Assembly: GCF_003945545.1 (NCBI RefSeq)
Contig: NZ_CP029617.1
Coordinates: forward strand, 7,467,001 to 7,531,000
DNA length: 64,000 nt
Direction: 5' to 3'
DNA from: Streptomyces sp. WAC 01529
GTDB lineage: Bacteria > Actinomycetota > Actinomycetes > Streptomycetales > Streptomycetaceae
Shown here: positions 41,570 through 50,107 of the stretch, piece after piece
How positions within the stretch are numbered: position 1 is the stretch's first letter
How the letters are laid out: each line of letters opens with the position of its first letter
Notes under the pieces: generated by a model
The model's input: only the letters and a program-made list of their open reading frames with translations
Databases searched by the model: none
Told to the model about the DNA's origin: nothing
Made by a program: the position numbers and the translations under genes

Positions 41570-42604
41570 ATGAGGATGCGCGAACTGGGACGGACCGGCA
41601 TCAAGGTCAGCCCGTACGCCCTCGGCACGATGATGTTCGGCGCCTGGGGCAACCCCGACCACGGCGAATCCATCCGGATCATCCACAAGGCGCTCGACGC
41701 GGGCATCAACCTCGTCGACACCGCCGACGTGTACTCCGGGGGCGAGTCCGAGGAGATCGTCGGCAAGGCCCTCAAGGGGCGGCGCGACGACATCGTGCTC
41801 GCCACCAAGGTGGGCAACGCCAGTCCCTCGGCCACCGGCCCCAACACCTCGGGCGGCTCGCGCCGCTGGATCGTGCGCGCGGTGGAAGACTCCCTGCGCC
41901 GCCTGGGGACCGACTACATCGACCTCTACCAGATCCACCGCCTCGACCCCTCCACGGACATCGAGGAGACCCTGTCCGCCCTCACCGACCTGCTGCGCAG
42001 CGGCAAGGTGCGCGCGATCGGCACCTCCACCTTCCCCGCCGCGCAGCTCGTCGAGGCGCAGTGGATCGCGGAGCACCGCGCCCTCGCGCGCTTCCGGACC
42101 GAGCAGCTGCCGTACTCGATCATCGCGCGGGGCGCCGAGCGGGACGTACTGCCCCTGACGGAGCGGTACGGCATGGGCGTACTGGTGTGGAGCCCGCTCG
42201 GCAGCGGCCTCCTCACCGGCCGCTACCGCAAGGGGCACCAGCCCACCGGCGGCCGCGTCGCCATGGAGCGCGCCCGCTTCACCCACGAGCGCAAACTCGA
42301 CGCCGTGGAGAAGCTGATCCCGCTCGCCGAGGAGGCCGGCGTCTCCCTGACCCACATGGCGATGGCGTTCGTCGTCGGCCACCCCGCCGTCTCCTCCGCG
42401 CTGCTCGGCCCGCGCACCATGGAGCAGCTCGACGACCTCCTCGCCGGAGCGGACACCGTCCTCGGCGACGACGTACTGGACCGCATCGACGAGATCGTGC
42501 CACCGGGCGTCACGCTGGACCCCCACGACCTCTACTTCGACCCGCCCGCCCTTCGCGATCCCGCCCTGCGGCGCCGCACGCCGGACACGCGGTCCGCGGC
42601 CTGA
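41570..42604 (+). CDS. Aldo/keto reductase
   Basis: 344 residues of the AKR TIM barrel. The catalytic tetrad is visible: Asp/Tyr in GINLVDTADVYSGGESEEIV, Lys in VLATKVGN, and His in YQIHRLDPST. The NADPH-binding end is VSSALLGPRTMEQLDDLLAG. It reduces aldehydes or ketones and is probably induced when the divergent TetR binds its ligand. AGGAG lies 6 nt before ATG 41570. A terminator hairpin follows. Confidence 0.9.
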   Translation: MRMRELGRTGIKVSPYALGTMMFGAWGNPDHGESIRIIHKALDAGINLVDTADVYSGGESEEIVGKALKGRRDDIVLATKVGNASPSATGPNTSGGSRRWIVRAVEDSLRRLGTDYIDLYQIHRLDPSTDIEETLSALTDLLRSGKVRAIGTSTFPAAQLVEAQWIAEHRALARFRTEQLPYSIIARGAERDVLPLTERYGMGVLVWSPLGSGLLTGRYRKGHQPTGGRVAMERARFTHERKLDAVEKLIPLAEEAGVSLTHMAMAFVVGHPAVSSALLGPRTMEQLDDLLAGADTVLGDDVLDRIDEIVPPGVTLDPHDLYFDPPALRDPALRRRTPDTRSAA

Positions 42605-42605
42605 G

Positions 42606-42631
42606 CGCGGGCGCGGGAGGGCGCGCCCGCG
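42606..42631 (+). terminator. Terminator after the aldo/keto reductase
   Basis: CGCGGGCGCG (42606-42615) pairs with CGCGCCCGCG (42622-42631) around a 6-nt loop directly after the stop codon. Confidence 0.65.
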
Positions 42632-42671
42632 TGCGCCGCCGCCCGGACGGCGTCGACATAAACGGCGTGGA

Positions 42672-42677
42672 CATAAT
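42672..42677 (+). promoter_or_regulatory. Possible -10 box of the MBL gene
   Basis: CATAAT lies 31 bp before the GTG, within two copies of a GGCGTsGACATAA repeat spaced 17 bp (42649-42677). No clear -35 is seen. Confidence 0.35.
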
Positions 42678-42708
42678 AGGAACCCTGCCCACCTTTTCAG
42701 GAGGTCCC

Positions 42709-43905
42709 GTGTCCCGGTCCTTGATCCCCGGGCTCCGCTCGCTGCGGTCCCCCGCCTTCGGCGCGGACCCGGCCGGCGCGCGGCTGGCGCGGATCCGCAG
42801 GTCGCCGAACTTCTCCGTGGCCGACGGGTCCTTCCAGAACCCCGTAGGCGCCCGGACCAGGCCCTCGGGATCCACCATGGAGCTGGCGAAGATCTACTTC
42901 CGCAAGGAGGAGCGCGTACGCCGTGGCCCCGCCGCCCCGATCCCGGTGCACGCCACGACCCTCGCGGACCTCGCCAAGCCGCCGGCCGACGGACTGCGGA
43001 TCACCTGGATGGGGCACTCCAGCGTCCTCGCCGAGATCGACGGGCGGCGCGTGCTCTTCGACCCGGTGTGGGGCGAGCGGTGCTCCCCGTTCTCCTTCGC
43101 GGGGCCCAAGCGGCTGCATCCCGTGCCGGTGCCCCTGGCGGCCCTCGGCCCGGTCGACGCCGTCGTCATCTCGCACGATCACTACGACCACCTGGACATG
43201 CCGACGATCAAGGCGCTGGCCGGTACCGGCACGGTGTTCGCTGTGCCGCTCGGCGTCGGCGCCCACCTGGAGCGCTGGGGCGTGCCCGCCGACCGGCTCC
43301 GCGAGCTGGACTGGCACGAGTCGGCCGAGGTGGCGGGGCTGACCCTGACGGCCACGCCCGCCCGGCACTTCTGCGGCCGCGGCCTGCGCAACCACCAGCA
43401 CACGCTGTGGGCCTCCTGGGTCGTCGCGGGACCCGAGCACCGCGTCTACCACAGCGGGGACACGGGCTATTTCTCCGGCTTCGGCGACATCGGCGCCCAG
43501 TACGGCCCCTTCGACGTCACGATGATCCAGATCGGCGCCTACTCCGAGTTCTGGCCGGACATCCACATGACGCCCGAGGAGGGCATGCGGGCCCACCTGG
43601 ACCTCCAGGGCGGGCGGCCGCAGGGGCTGATGCTGCCGATCCACTGGGGGACGTTCAACCTCGCCCCGCACCCGTGGTCGGAGCCCGGTGAGGGCACCCT
43701 CGCCGCGGCCCGCGCCGCGGGCACCGCGCTCGCGCTGCCCTGCCCCGGCGAGCCCTTCGAGCCCGGTGCGCCGAACGTGCCGGCCGCGCCCTGGTGGCGC
43801 GGCGTCGCGGTCGTACCGGACGGCGGCTGGCCCGAGGAGGCCGTGGAGGGACCGCGGGCCGCGGCGGCCGACAGCGGCGACCAGGAGGCGGCGCCCGTCG
43901 CCTAG
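42709..43905 (+). CDS. MBL fold metallo-hydrolase (UlaG/NAPE-PLD-like)
   Basis: 398 residues. The metal motif is VVISHDHYDHLDMPTIKALA (HxHxDH) preceded by WMGHSSVLAEIDGRRVLFDP; a further His/Asp region is VYHSGDTGYFSGFGDIG and a late His LPIHWGTFNLA. This is the beta-lactamase-superfamily arrangement of UlaG and NAPE-PLD-like phosphodiesterases. An N-terminal 80-residue extension precedes the domain. An excellent AGGAGGT site lies before GTG 42709. Substrate unknown. Confidence 0.87.
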   Translation: MSRSLIPGLRSLRSPAFGADPAGARLARIRRSPNFSVADGSFQNPVGARTRPSGSTMELAKIYFRKEERVRRGPAAPIPVHATTLADLAKPPADGLRITWMGHSSVLAEIDGRRVLFDPVWGERCSPFSFAGPKRLHPVPVPLAALGPVDAVVISHDHYDHLDMPTIKALAGTGTVFAVPLGVGAHLERWGVPADRLRELDWHESAEVAGLTLTATPARHFCGRGLRNHQHTLWASWVVAGPEHRVYHSGDTGYFSGFGDIGAQYGPFDVTMIQIGAYSEFWPDIHMTPEEGMRAHLDLQGGRPQGLMLPIHWGTFNLAPHPWSEPGEGTLAAARAAGTALALPCPGEPFEPGAPNVPAAPWWRGVAVVPDGGWPEEAVEGPRAAAADSGDQEAAPVA

Positions 43906-44226
43906 CGCGCGTTCGGCGTCAGCCCCACATGAGCAGCACCCGCGCCCCGGCCGTCCTCGGCCGGGGCGCTTCCTTCTGCCTTCGTCCTGCCTTCCTTCTG
44001 CGGCGAACTCGCGTACGAGCCGAATCGGACCCCCGTGCGAGGCGTCATACCAGAGCGGGACGCACCCCCGCTGACTTTGTCAACTGCCCACCGCACTTGA
44101 TGCGTTGCCGACTACCGTGAGTGGTCGTCGGGCGACGCAGGGATCACGACGCGGGCATGCCCTCGCGACCTGCCGGCCGGCACGGCGATGCCGGAACCAT
44201 GCCGGAACCAAGTCTCGAGGACGCAG
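43906..44226. other. Intergenic region: terminator and conservon promoter region
   Basis: 321 bases without a gene. It contains a terminator hairpin (43942-43969), a C/T-rich stretch with CTTCCTTCTGC repeated, a 12-bp palindrome TGCCGGCCGGCA (44171-44182) and a tandem ATGCCGGAACC repeat (44188-44209). GAGGA at 44216-44220 serves the next gene. A promoter could not be placed with confidence. Confidence 0.5.
43942..43969 (+). terminator. Terminator after the MBL gene
   Basis: GCGCCCCGGCCG pairs perfectly with 43958-43969 around a TCCT loop, followed by the T-rich TTCCTTCTGCC. A 12-bp stem. Confidence 0.85.
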
Positions 44227-46029
44227 ATGTCTCACCTACGCGCACCGGCCGCCCGCGCAGACCGCCGTGAGGGCGGACGGCACGGCAGGCCCGGCAGCCG
44301 GACCGCCACGGCCCTGCCCGAGACCCACATACGGCCCCAGCTCCTGCGGATCGCCGTGCTGCCCGCCGTCGCCGTCGGTCTGAGCGCCTGCGCGGCCGTG
44401 CTGTTCACGCTGCGGTCGACCGGCGCCCGGCCCGCACCCGTCCTGCTCGCCGTGCTCACCGCCGCGACGCTGGTCGGCCTCACCGGCATCGTGATCGCCG
44501 CCGTCGCGGCCGACCGCGCCGCCAGGACCGTACGCGACCGCATCGGCGCCCTGCGCCGCACCACCGCACGCGGCCAGGCGGAACTGCGGGAGGTCGTCGA
44601 ACAACTGCGCCGCGGAGACCAGCCGCCCGCGCGCGGGACGCCGCCCCGGGCCCGGCCGGGCGGCGACGAGTTCGATCAGCTCGCCGATGAGCTGACCCGC
44701 GCCCAGGACGTCGCCGTCGACGCCGTCGTGCAGGCCGCCCAGCTCTCCAGCCACGCGGGCAGCGAACAGAAGGTCGAGGTCTTCGTCAACCTCGCCCGGC
44801 GCCTGCAGTCGCTGGTGCACCGCGAGATCTCCCTGCTCGACGAGTTGGAGAACGACGTCGAGGACCCCGAGCTGCTCAAGGGCCTCTTCCACGTCGATCA
44901 CCTGGCGACCCGCATCCGCAGACACGCGGAGAACCTCGCCGTGCTCGGCGGCGCCGTCTCGCGCCGCCAGTGGAGCAGCCCCGTCTCGATGACCGAGGTG
45001 ATGCGCTCCGCCATCGCCGAGGTCGAGCAGTACTCCCGCGTCAAACTGGTGCCTCCCGTCGACGGCACCCTGCGCGGGCACGCCGTGGCCGACGTCATCC
45101 ACCTGCTCGCCGAGCTGGTGGAGAACGCCACGGTCTTCTCCGCACCGCACACCCAAGTCCTGCTGCGCGCCAACCTCGTGACCGCGGGGCTCGCCGTCGA
45201 GGTCGAGGACCGGGGCCTCGGCATGCCCCTGGCCGAGCAGACGAAGATGAACCGCCTGCTCGCCGACCCCGACCAGGTGAACGTCGCGAGCCTCCTCCAG
45301 GACGGGCGGATCGGCCTCTTCGTCGTCTCCGCCCTCGCCCGCCGCCACGGCGTCGCGGTCCGGTTGCAGACCAACATCTACGGCGGGGTGCAGGCCGTAC
45401 TGATCCTGCCGCAGGAGCTGTTGGGCGCCGAGCCGCAGGAGGAGCCCGCCATGCGGCGGCGCCCCGCGGCCGAGGCGGCGGCGCGGGGCGCCTCGGACGA
45501 CGCGCAGGGAATCTCACAAGGAGCCCCCGGGCCTGCTCAGCCCGCGGCCCCGCCGGACCCCCGCCGGGAACCGGTACCCGTCCCGCTCCAGCCGCCGCAC
45601 GACCCGGCGCCCCGGCCGACCGGCGCCGCCCCCGTCCGCACCGCGAACGGCACCGCGCCCGCCCCCCTGCCCGTGCGCGGCTCCCGTCAGGACCGGCCGA
45701 CGCCCGCCGACGCCGTCCCCGGCATCCGCCCCGGGGACCGGCAGGCGGTGGCCGAGCACGCCGCCGCGCCGCCGGTGCCGCCGGCGGGCGCCGTGCGCGG
45801 CCGGGTCGAACGGCCCCAGCTCCCCAAGCGGCGGGCGCAGGAGCACATCGCGCCCCAGCTGCGGGAGGCCCCGCCACCGCGCCCCGAGAGCGAGCACCTC
45901 GTCGGGCACGACCCGGGCCTGATGGCCGCGTTCCAGCGCGGCATCGGCCTGGCCCAGGCGCAGGACGCGCGCGACCCCACCCCCGCGGACGGTGGGCTCC
46001 CCAGGGACGGGAGCGAGCAAGGCGGCTGA
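44227..46029 (+). CDS. cvnA: Conservon sensor-like ATPase CvnA
   Basis: 600 residues. Two closely spaced membrane helices near the N-terminus (residues about 40-90, LLRIAVLPAVAVGLSACAAV and LLAVLTAATLVGLTGIVIAA) leave almost no extracellular sensor domain. A cytoplasmic GHKL ATPase follows (VIHLLAELVENATVFSAPHT, VEVEDRGLGMPL). No canonical HisKA phospho-acceptor was found. The last 200 residues are Pro/Ala/Arg-rich and disordered. CvnA is the membrane component of Streptomyces conservons that work with CvnB, CvnC and the GTPase CvnD, all encoded next. ATG 44227 has GAGGA 6 nt upstream. Confidence 0.88.
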   Translation: MSHLRAPAARADRREGGRHGRPGSRTATALPETHIRPQLLRIAVLPAVAVGLSACAAVLFTLRSTGARPAPVLLAVLTAATLVGLTGIVIAAVAADRAARTVRDRIGALRRTTARGQAELREVVEQLRRGDQPPARGTPPRARPGGDEFDQLADELTRAQDVAVDAVVQAAQLSSHAGSEQKVEVFVNLARRLQSLVHREISLLDELENDVEDPELLKGLFHVDHLATRIRRHAENLAVLGGAVSRRQWSSPVSMTEVMRSAIAEVEQYSRVKLVPPVDGTLRGHAVADVIHLLAELVENATVFSAPHTQVLLRANLVTAGLAVEVEDRGLGMPLAEQTKMNRLLADPDQVNVASLLQDGRIGLFVVSALARRHGVAVRLQTNIYGGVQAVLILPQELLGAEPQEEPAMRRRPAAEAAARGASDDAQGISQGAPGPAQPAAPPDPRREPVPVPLQPPHDPAPRPTGAAPVRTANGTAPAPLPVRGSRQDRPTPADAVPGIRPGDRQAVAEHAAAPPVPPAGAVRGRVERPQLPKRRAQEHIAPQLREAPPPRPESEHLVGHDPGLMAAFQRGIGLAQAQDARDPTPADGGLPRDGSEQGG

Positions 46030-46109
46030 CCAGCACCATGACGCCCGAGCATCCCCCCTCTCCGCACCCGCGGACCTTCGTACGTCGTACCTCAAGGAGT
46101 CGATCCACC

Positions 46110-46544
46110 ATGGCGAGCGATGCGCCGACCGGCCATGTATCCGATCTCGACTGGCTGATGAGCGGCCTCGTGCAGCGCGTGCCGCACACCCGCAGTGCCG
46201 TCCTGCTCTCCTCCGACGGCCTGGTGAAATCGGTGCACGGCCTCGACCCGGACAGCGCCGACCACATGGCGGCCCTCGCCTCGGGGCTCTACTCCCTCGG
46301 GCGCAGCGCGGGCATCCGCTTCGGGGACGGCGGGGACGTCCGGCAGGTCGTCGTGGAACTGGACTCCACCCTCCTGTTCGTCTCCACCGCGGGCTCCGGA
46401 ACCTGTCTCGCCGTCCTCGCCGGCCGTGAGGCGGACGCCGCCGTCCTCGGCTACGAGATGGCGATGCTGGTCAAGAGCGTGCGCCCGTACCTGATCACCG
46501 CGCCCCGGCAGCACGCCGGGGAACCCGCGTCGATGAGGCGCTGA
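46110..46544 (+). CDS. cvnB: Roadblock/LC7 domain protein CvnB
   Basis: 144 residues. A Roadblock/LC7 fold (LDWLMSGLVQRVPHTRSAVL, then SSDGLVKSVHGLD and DHMAALASGLYSLGRSAGIR). These proteins are small-GTPase regulators; in conservons CvnB interacts with CvnA and CvnD. AAGGAG lies 10 nt before ATG 46110. An 80-bp gap separates it from cvnA. Confidence 0.9.
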   Translation: MASDAPTGHVSDLDWLMSGLVQRVPHTRSAVLLSSDGLVKSVHGLDPDSADHMAALASGLYSLGRSAGIRFGDGGDVRQVVVELDSTLLFVSTAGSGTCLAVLAGREADAAVLGYEMAMLVKSVRPYLITAPRQHAGEPASMRR

Positions 46545-46546
46545 GC

Positions 46547-46918
46547 GTGGCGGCCCCGCATGACGGGCCCTGGCTCGACGACGCCGCGGGACGGCTCGTA
46601 CGTCCCTACACGGTCAGCAACGGCCGGACCAGACCGACCGCACAACTCGACCTGCTCTCCCAGGTGATGGCCACCGGATCGACCCCGCTCGGCTATCTCG
46701 GGCCGGAGCACTCCACGGCCCTCGGCCTGTGCGGGGCCCCGACCTCCGTCGCCGAGGTCGCGGCGCAGCTGAAGCTGCCCGCGGTCGTGGCCAAAGTGAT
46801 CCTCTGCGATCTCCTCGACTCCGGGGCCCTCACCACGAAGGCCCCGGACTTCTACCACAACCCCACTGACCGGTCCCTGTTGGAGGCAGTGCTCGATGGA
46901 TTACGACGACAGCTCTGA
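46547..46918 (+). CDS. cvnC: DUF742 protein CvnC
   Basis: 123 residues, DUF742 family: RLVRPYTVSNGRTRPTAQLD at the N-terminus, then AEVAAQLKLPAVVAKVILCD, a winged-helix-like segment. It is the third conservon component. GTG 46547 follows the cvnB stop by 2 bp and its 3' end overlaps cvnD by 23 bp. Confidence 0.9.
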   Translation: MAAPHDGPWLDDAAGRLVRPYTVSNGRTRPTAQLDLLSQVMATGSTPLGYLGPEHSTALGLCGAPTSVAEVAAQLKLPAVVAKVILCDLLDSGALTTKAPDFYHNPTDRSLLEAVLDGLRRQL

Positions 46919-47489
46919 CCCCTTCCCCACCGCACTGAAGATCCTCGTCGCCGGTGGTTTCGGGGTCGGCAAGACGACCTTTGTGGGCGCGGTCAGCGAG
47001 ATCGCGCCGCTGAGCACCGAGGAACTGCTCACCACGGTCAGCGAGGCCACCGACGACCTCTCGGGCGTGGAGAACAAGACCACGACGACCGTCGCCATGG
47101 ACTTCGGACGCATCACGCTCGACCCCGAACACGTGCTCTATCTCTTCGGCACACCCGGCCAGGAGCGGTTCTGGTTCATGTGGGACGAGCTGTCCGAAGG
47201 CGCCCTCGGCGCCGTGGTGCTCGCCGACACGCGCCGTCTGGAGGACTGCTTCGCCGCCGTGGACTTCTTCGAGCAGCGCGGCATGGGCTTCATCGTCGCG
47301 ATCAACGAATTCGACGGCGCCCACCGCTACGAACCCGAAGAGGTGCGCGCCGCCATCGACCTCGACCCCCAGGTGCCCGTCGTGCGCTGCGACGCGCGGA
47401 TCTCCAGCTCGGGCATCCAGACGCTCCTCATCCTCGTCAAACACCTCCTCAACCACGCCCCGGAGCCGAGCTACGGAGCCCACACGTGA
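46896..47489 (+). CDS. cvnD: Conservon small GTPase CvnD
   Basis: 197 residues of the MglA-like/ATP-GTP-binding family. G1 is VAGGFGVGKTTFVGA, G3-like LFGTPGQERFWFMWDEL, and G4-like VAINEFDGAHR (N-E-F-D in place of NKxD). It is the switch of the conservon module. GGAGG precedes the ATG inside cvnC. Overlaps the GAF gene by 4 bp. Confidence 0.9.
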   Translation: MDYDDSSDPFPTALKILVAGGFGVGKTTFVGAVSEIAPLSTEELLTTVSEATDDLSGVENKTTTTVAMDFGRITLDPEHVLYLFGTPGQERFWFMWDELSEGALGAVVLADTRRLEDCFAAVDFFEQRGMGFIVAINEFDGAHRYEPEEVRAAIDLDPQVPVVRCDARISSSGIQTLLILVKHLLNHAPEPSYGAHT

Positions 47490-48013
47490 GGTACGACCCG
47501 ATCGGGCACCTGCTGCTCACCCCCGTCGACACAGAGGCACCCGCGCGCGTGCGGCGGCTGCGCGGGCTGGGCATCGGGGACCACGTCGATCCGGAGTTCG
47601 ACCTTTTCGCGGGCCGCCTCGCGGAGCTGACCGGCGCGCCCTACTCGATGGTCAACTTCATCGACGAGAACCGGCAGTTCTTCGCCGGTCTGCTCGCCCC
47701 GGACAGCTCCATGGGGCGCTATATGGCCCGCGACCACGGGTACTGCCCGCATGTGGTGGTGCGCCGCAAGGCCCTCGTCCTGGAGGACGTCCGCGACTAT
47801 CCGCGGTTCGCGGGGAACCCCGTCGTGGACGAGATAGGCATCCGCTCCTATCTGGGCGCGCCTCTCGTCGACCGTACGGGCATCGTCCTCGGCACGGTAT
47901 GCGTCGTCGACGTCGAGCCGCGGCGCTGGGGGAGGGAGGGGCTCGACACGATCAAGACGATGGCCGCGGAGCTGGTCGCGCGGATTCACCGGCGGGAGGA
48001 CGGCGGGATCTGA
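47486..48013 (+). CDS. GAF domain protein (conservon-associated)
   Basis: 175 residues forming a single GAF domain: PYSMVNFIDENRQFFAGLLA, YCPHVVVRRKALVLEDVRDY and IGIRSYLGAPLVDRTGIVLG. It binds a small ligand or cofactor and probably modulates the conservon. GTG 47486 overlaps the cvnD stop (GTGA), so it is a fifth operon member. It is convergent with the DUF2264 gene, with stops 6 bp apart. Confidence 0.83.
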   Translation: MRYDPIGHLLLTPVDTEAPARVRRLRGLGIGDHVDPEFDLFAGRLAELTGAPYSMVNFIDENRQFFAGLLAPDSSMGRYMARDHGYCPHVVVRRKALVLEDVRDYPRFAGNPVVDEIGIRSYLGAPLVDRTGIVLGTVCVVDVEPRRWGREGLDTIKTMAAELVARIHRREDGGI

Positions 48014-48019
48014 TCCGCG

Positions 48020-49903
48020 TCACAGGCTCAGCTCCGTTCCGTCGGGGAAGCGGACGTGGACGCCTCCGTCGCGCAGGGCGCAGCTGACCGATTCTCGTAG
48101 CGCCCGCGCGTGGAGGGTGTCCCGGGCGAGGGCTACCAGCGTGACGTGCACGCTCTCCCCGCCCGGATGGGACGCCGACGTCAGGAACGGCGTCGCGGAG
48201 TGCGACCCGTACGCGTTGGCCGCGACCTCGCGGGCGATGCCCGTCTCCGCGTCCCAGCCGTGCAGCGCCACCACGGCGCTCGTCAGTCCCCTGGCGGTGC
48301 GGGCGAGCGCCCAGCCGGGGCCGTGTTCGGCGTGGGGCCGGGATGTGTCCGCCACCGCGTAGCCGCCCTCGCGGACGGTCGTGCCCGCCGGGGCCCGCAG
48401 CCGGTGTACGCGGATCTCCCACGGGCCGTGCAGGGCGCTCGTCGTCACGACGGGGAACTCCTCGTCCAGTCCGGGCAGACGGGCGTCGTGGCGGGAGGAC
48501 GCCACCCGGCCCTCGCAGCTCAGCGGGTGGATGCGCAGACGTCGTGACGGGGTGCCGTCCGGGGCGAGCAGCGCCAGGTGGCCGTCGACGGTACGTTCCC
48601 ACGCGCGTGGGGCGGTCTCGGGGGCCGTCGCCGTGGAGTAGGCGAACTTCGCGTAGTGGGGGTCGTCCCGGGCGGGGCCTTCGAGGGGGTTGTGGTCGCT
48701 GCCGTGGTTGATCAGGCGGACGATGCCGTCGTGCCGGGTGCCGTGCAGGAGCCAGCCGGGCCGGGGGAGGGCGGTGTACTGGTCGGACTCCTCGACGGGG
48801 AGCGGGAGTTCGGGTTCGGTCCACACCGGGTGACCGGCGGGCAGCAGCAGGCCGATGAAGCCCTTGCTCGCCCAGTACGGCGAGGCCGGACCCGAGTAGG
48901 CCTGCGTGGCGGGCAGGAACGTCCCGTACCAGCCGAGCGGCAGCAGCCCGCGCTCGTCGGGGACACCGCGCTCCACGAAGTGCCGGGCCGCGCCTGAGGC
49001 GAGGCGCCGGGTCAGGCCGGGGGAGAGTGGCGTGCACTCGGCGAGGGCGCCCATCCACACGGGCGCGGCGGCGGCGAAGCGGTAGGTGAGCGAGCGGCCC
49101 TGGTGGACGGGGGCGCCGTCGCCGCCGAAGAAGTGCGGGTAGGCGGCGAGGAATTGGCGGAGGCGGTCGCGGTAGACCTCGCCGCGTCCGCCGTCGCCGC
49201 CGGGGCCCGCCATCCGCGCCCACAGCAGCGGGTACAGGTGCATCGCCCAGCCCACGTAGTAGTCGTAGTTGCGACCGTCGCCGTCGCTGTACCAGCCGTC
49301 GCCGCGGTACCAGTCCTCGATGCGGTCCAGGCCGCCGTCGATGTCCGACCGGCTGTACGGGGCGCCGACCGAGGCGAGGAACTGCTCGGACACCACCTGG
49401 AAGAGGCGCCAGTTGTTGTCCCAGGTCTTCGCGCCGACGAACCCGGAGAACCAGTCGACGACCCGCTCCTGGACGCGGGTGTCGAGCGTGTCCCAGATCC
49501 AGGGCCGGGTCTCGTGCAGGCCGATCGCGATGGAGGCGGCCTCCACCATCTGCTGGGAGCAGTCGGTGAGTTCGGGCCAGGCCTCGCCGCTGTCGCGGTC
49601 TGTGCCCGTTGTCAGACCCCGCGCGTAGCGTTCCATGAGGCGGGGGTCCACCTGGCCCCCCGCCCCCGCGATCCGGAAGGAGGCCAGCAGGAATGACCGC
49701 GCGTAGCCCTCAAGCCCGTCCGACACCACTCCCGACCAGCTCTGCCGCCCCGGCAGGCGGTACTGCGCGAAGCCCGGCGTGGCGTAGGGGACAAGCGCCT
49801 CCAACTGCCGGTCGGCGAGCGCCTCCCAGTGCGCGCGGGTCCAGCCGGTCAACGGCGACAGGACACGGTCGGTGGGCGGCAGGGACAGGTGGGGTGCGGG
49901 CAT
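48020..49903 (-). CDS. DUF2264 domain protein (glycan-degradation associated)
   Basis: About 627 residues. The N-terminal 350 form an (alpha/alpha) toroid of the DUF2264 type (WSGVVSDGLEGYARSFLLAS, NNWRLFQVVSEQFLASVGAP, GDGRNYDYYVGWAMHLYPLL), and the C-terminal part is beta-rich. DUF2264 proteins are found beside polysaccharide lyases and are suspected glycan hydrolases or lyases; here the upstream neighbour on this strand is a PL8 lyase. No signal peptide is seen, so it would act inside on imported oligosaccharides. ATG 49903 is used; GTG 49915 lies just upstream and its ribosome-binding site (AAGGA) is not ideally placed for either. Confidence 0.8.
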   Translation of the reverse strand: MPAPHLSLPPTDRVLSPLTGWTRAHWEALADRQLEALVPYATPGFAQYRLPGRQSWSGVVSDGLEGYARSFLLASFRIAGAGGQVDPRLMERYARGLTTGTDRDSGEAWPELTDCSQQMVEAASIAIGLHETRPWIWDTLDTRVQERVVDWFSGFVGAKTWDNNWRLFQVVSEQFLASVGAPYSRSDIDGGLDRIEDWYRGDGWYSDGDGRNYDYYVGWAMHLYPLLWARMAGPGGDGGRGEVYRDRLRQFLAAYPHFFGGDGAPVHQGRSLTYRFAAAAPVWMGALAECTPLSPGLTRRLASGAARHFVERGVPDERGLLPLGWYGTFLPATQAYSGPASPYWASKGFIGLLLPAGHPVWTEPELPLPVEESDQYTALPRPGWLLHGTRHDGIVRLINHGSDHNPLEGPARDDPHYAKFAYSTATAPETAPRAWERTVDGHLALLAPDGTPSRRLRIHPLSCEGRVASSRHDARLPGLDEEFPVVTTSALHGPWEIRVHRLRAPAGTTVREGGYAVADTSRPHAEHGPGWALARTARGLTSAVVALHGWDAETGIAREVAANAYGSHSATPFLTSASHPGGESVHVTLVALARDTLHARALRESVSCALRDGGVHVRFPDGTELSL

Positions 49904-50107
49904 GGGGCCTGTCACTTCCTTGTCGGCGGAAGCCCCGGCGAGGGGCGGGGGAACCACGACGCGTCTGCGGCTGGAGACGGGCCCCGTAAGGGGCGCGGGG
50001 AACGGCGCGAGCAACCACGACGGACCCGCACCTGTCCCTCGACGGCCTCAGGGAGCGAGGACGCGGAGCCGCAGGACCGCAGGGAACGCCCCCGGACCGC
50101 CGCACCC

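Noticed and set aside
41545..42708. N-terminal extension of the MBL hydrolase by 388 codons
   Set aside because: Antiphase reading of the aldo/keto reductase; AGGAGGT before GTG 42709 marks the real start.
44970..46109. Long upstream extension of cvnB
   Set aside because: It is cvnA read in another frame; roadblock homology and AAGGAG support ATG 46110.
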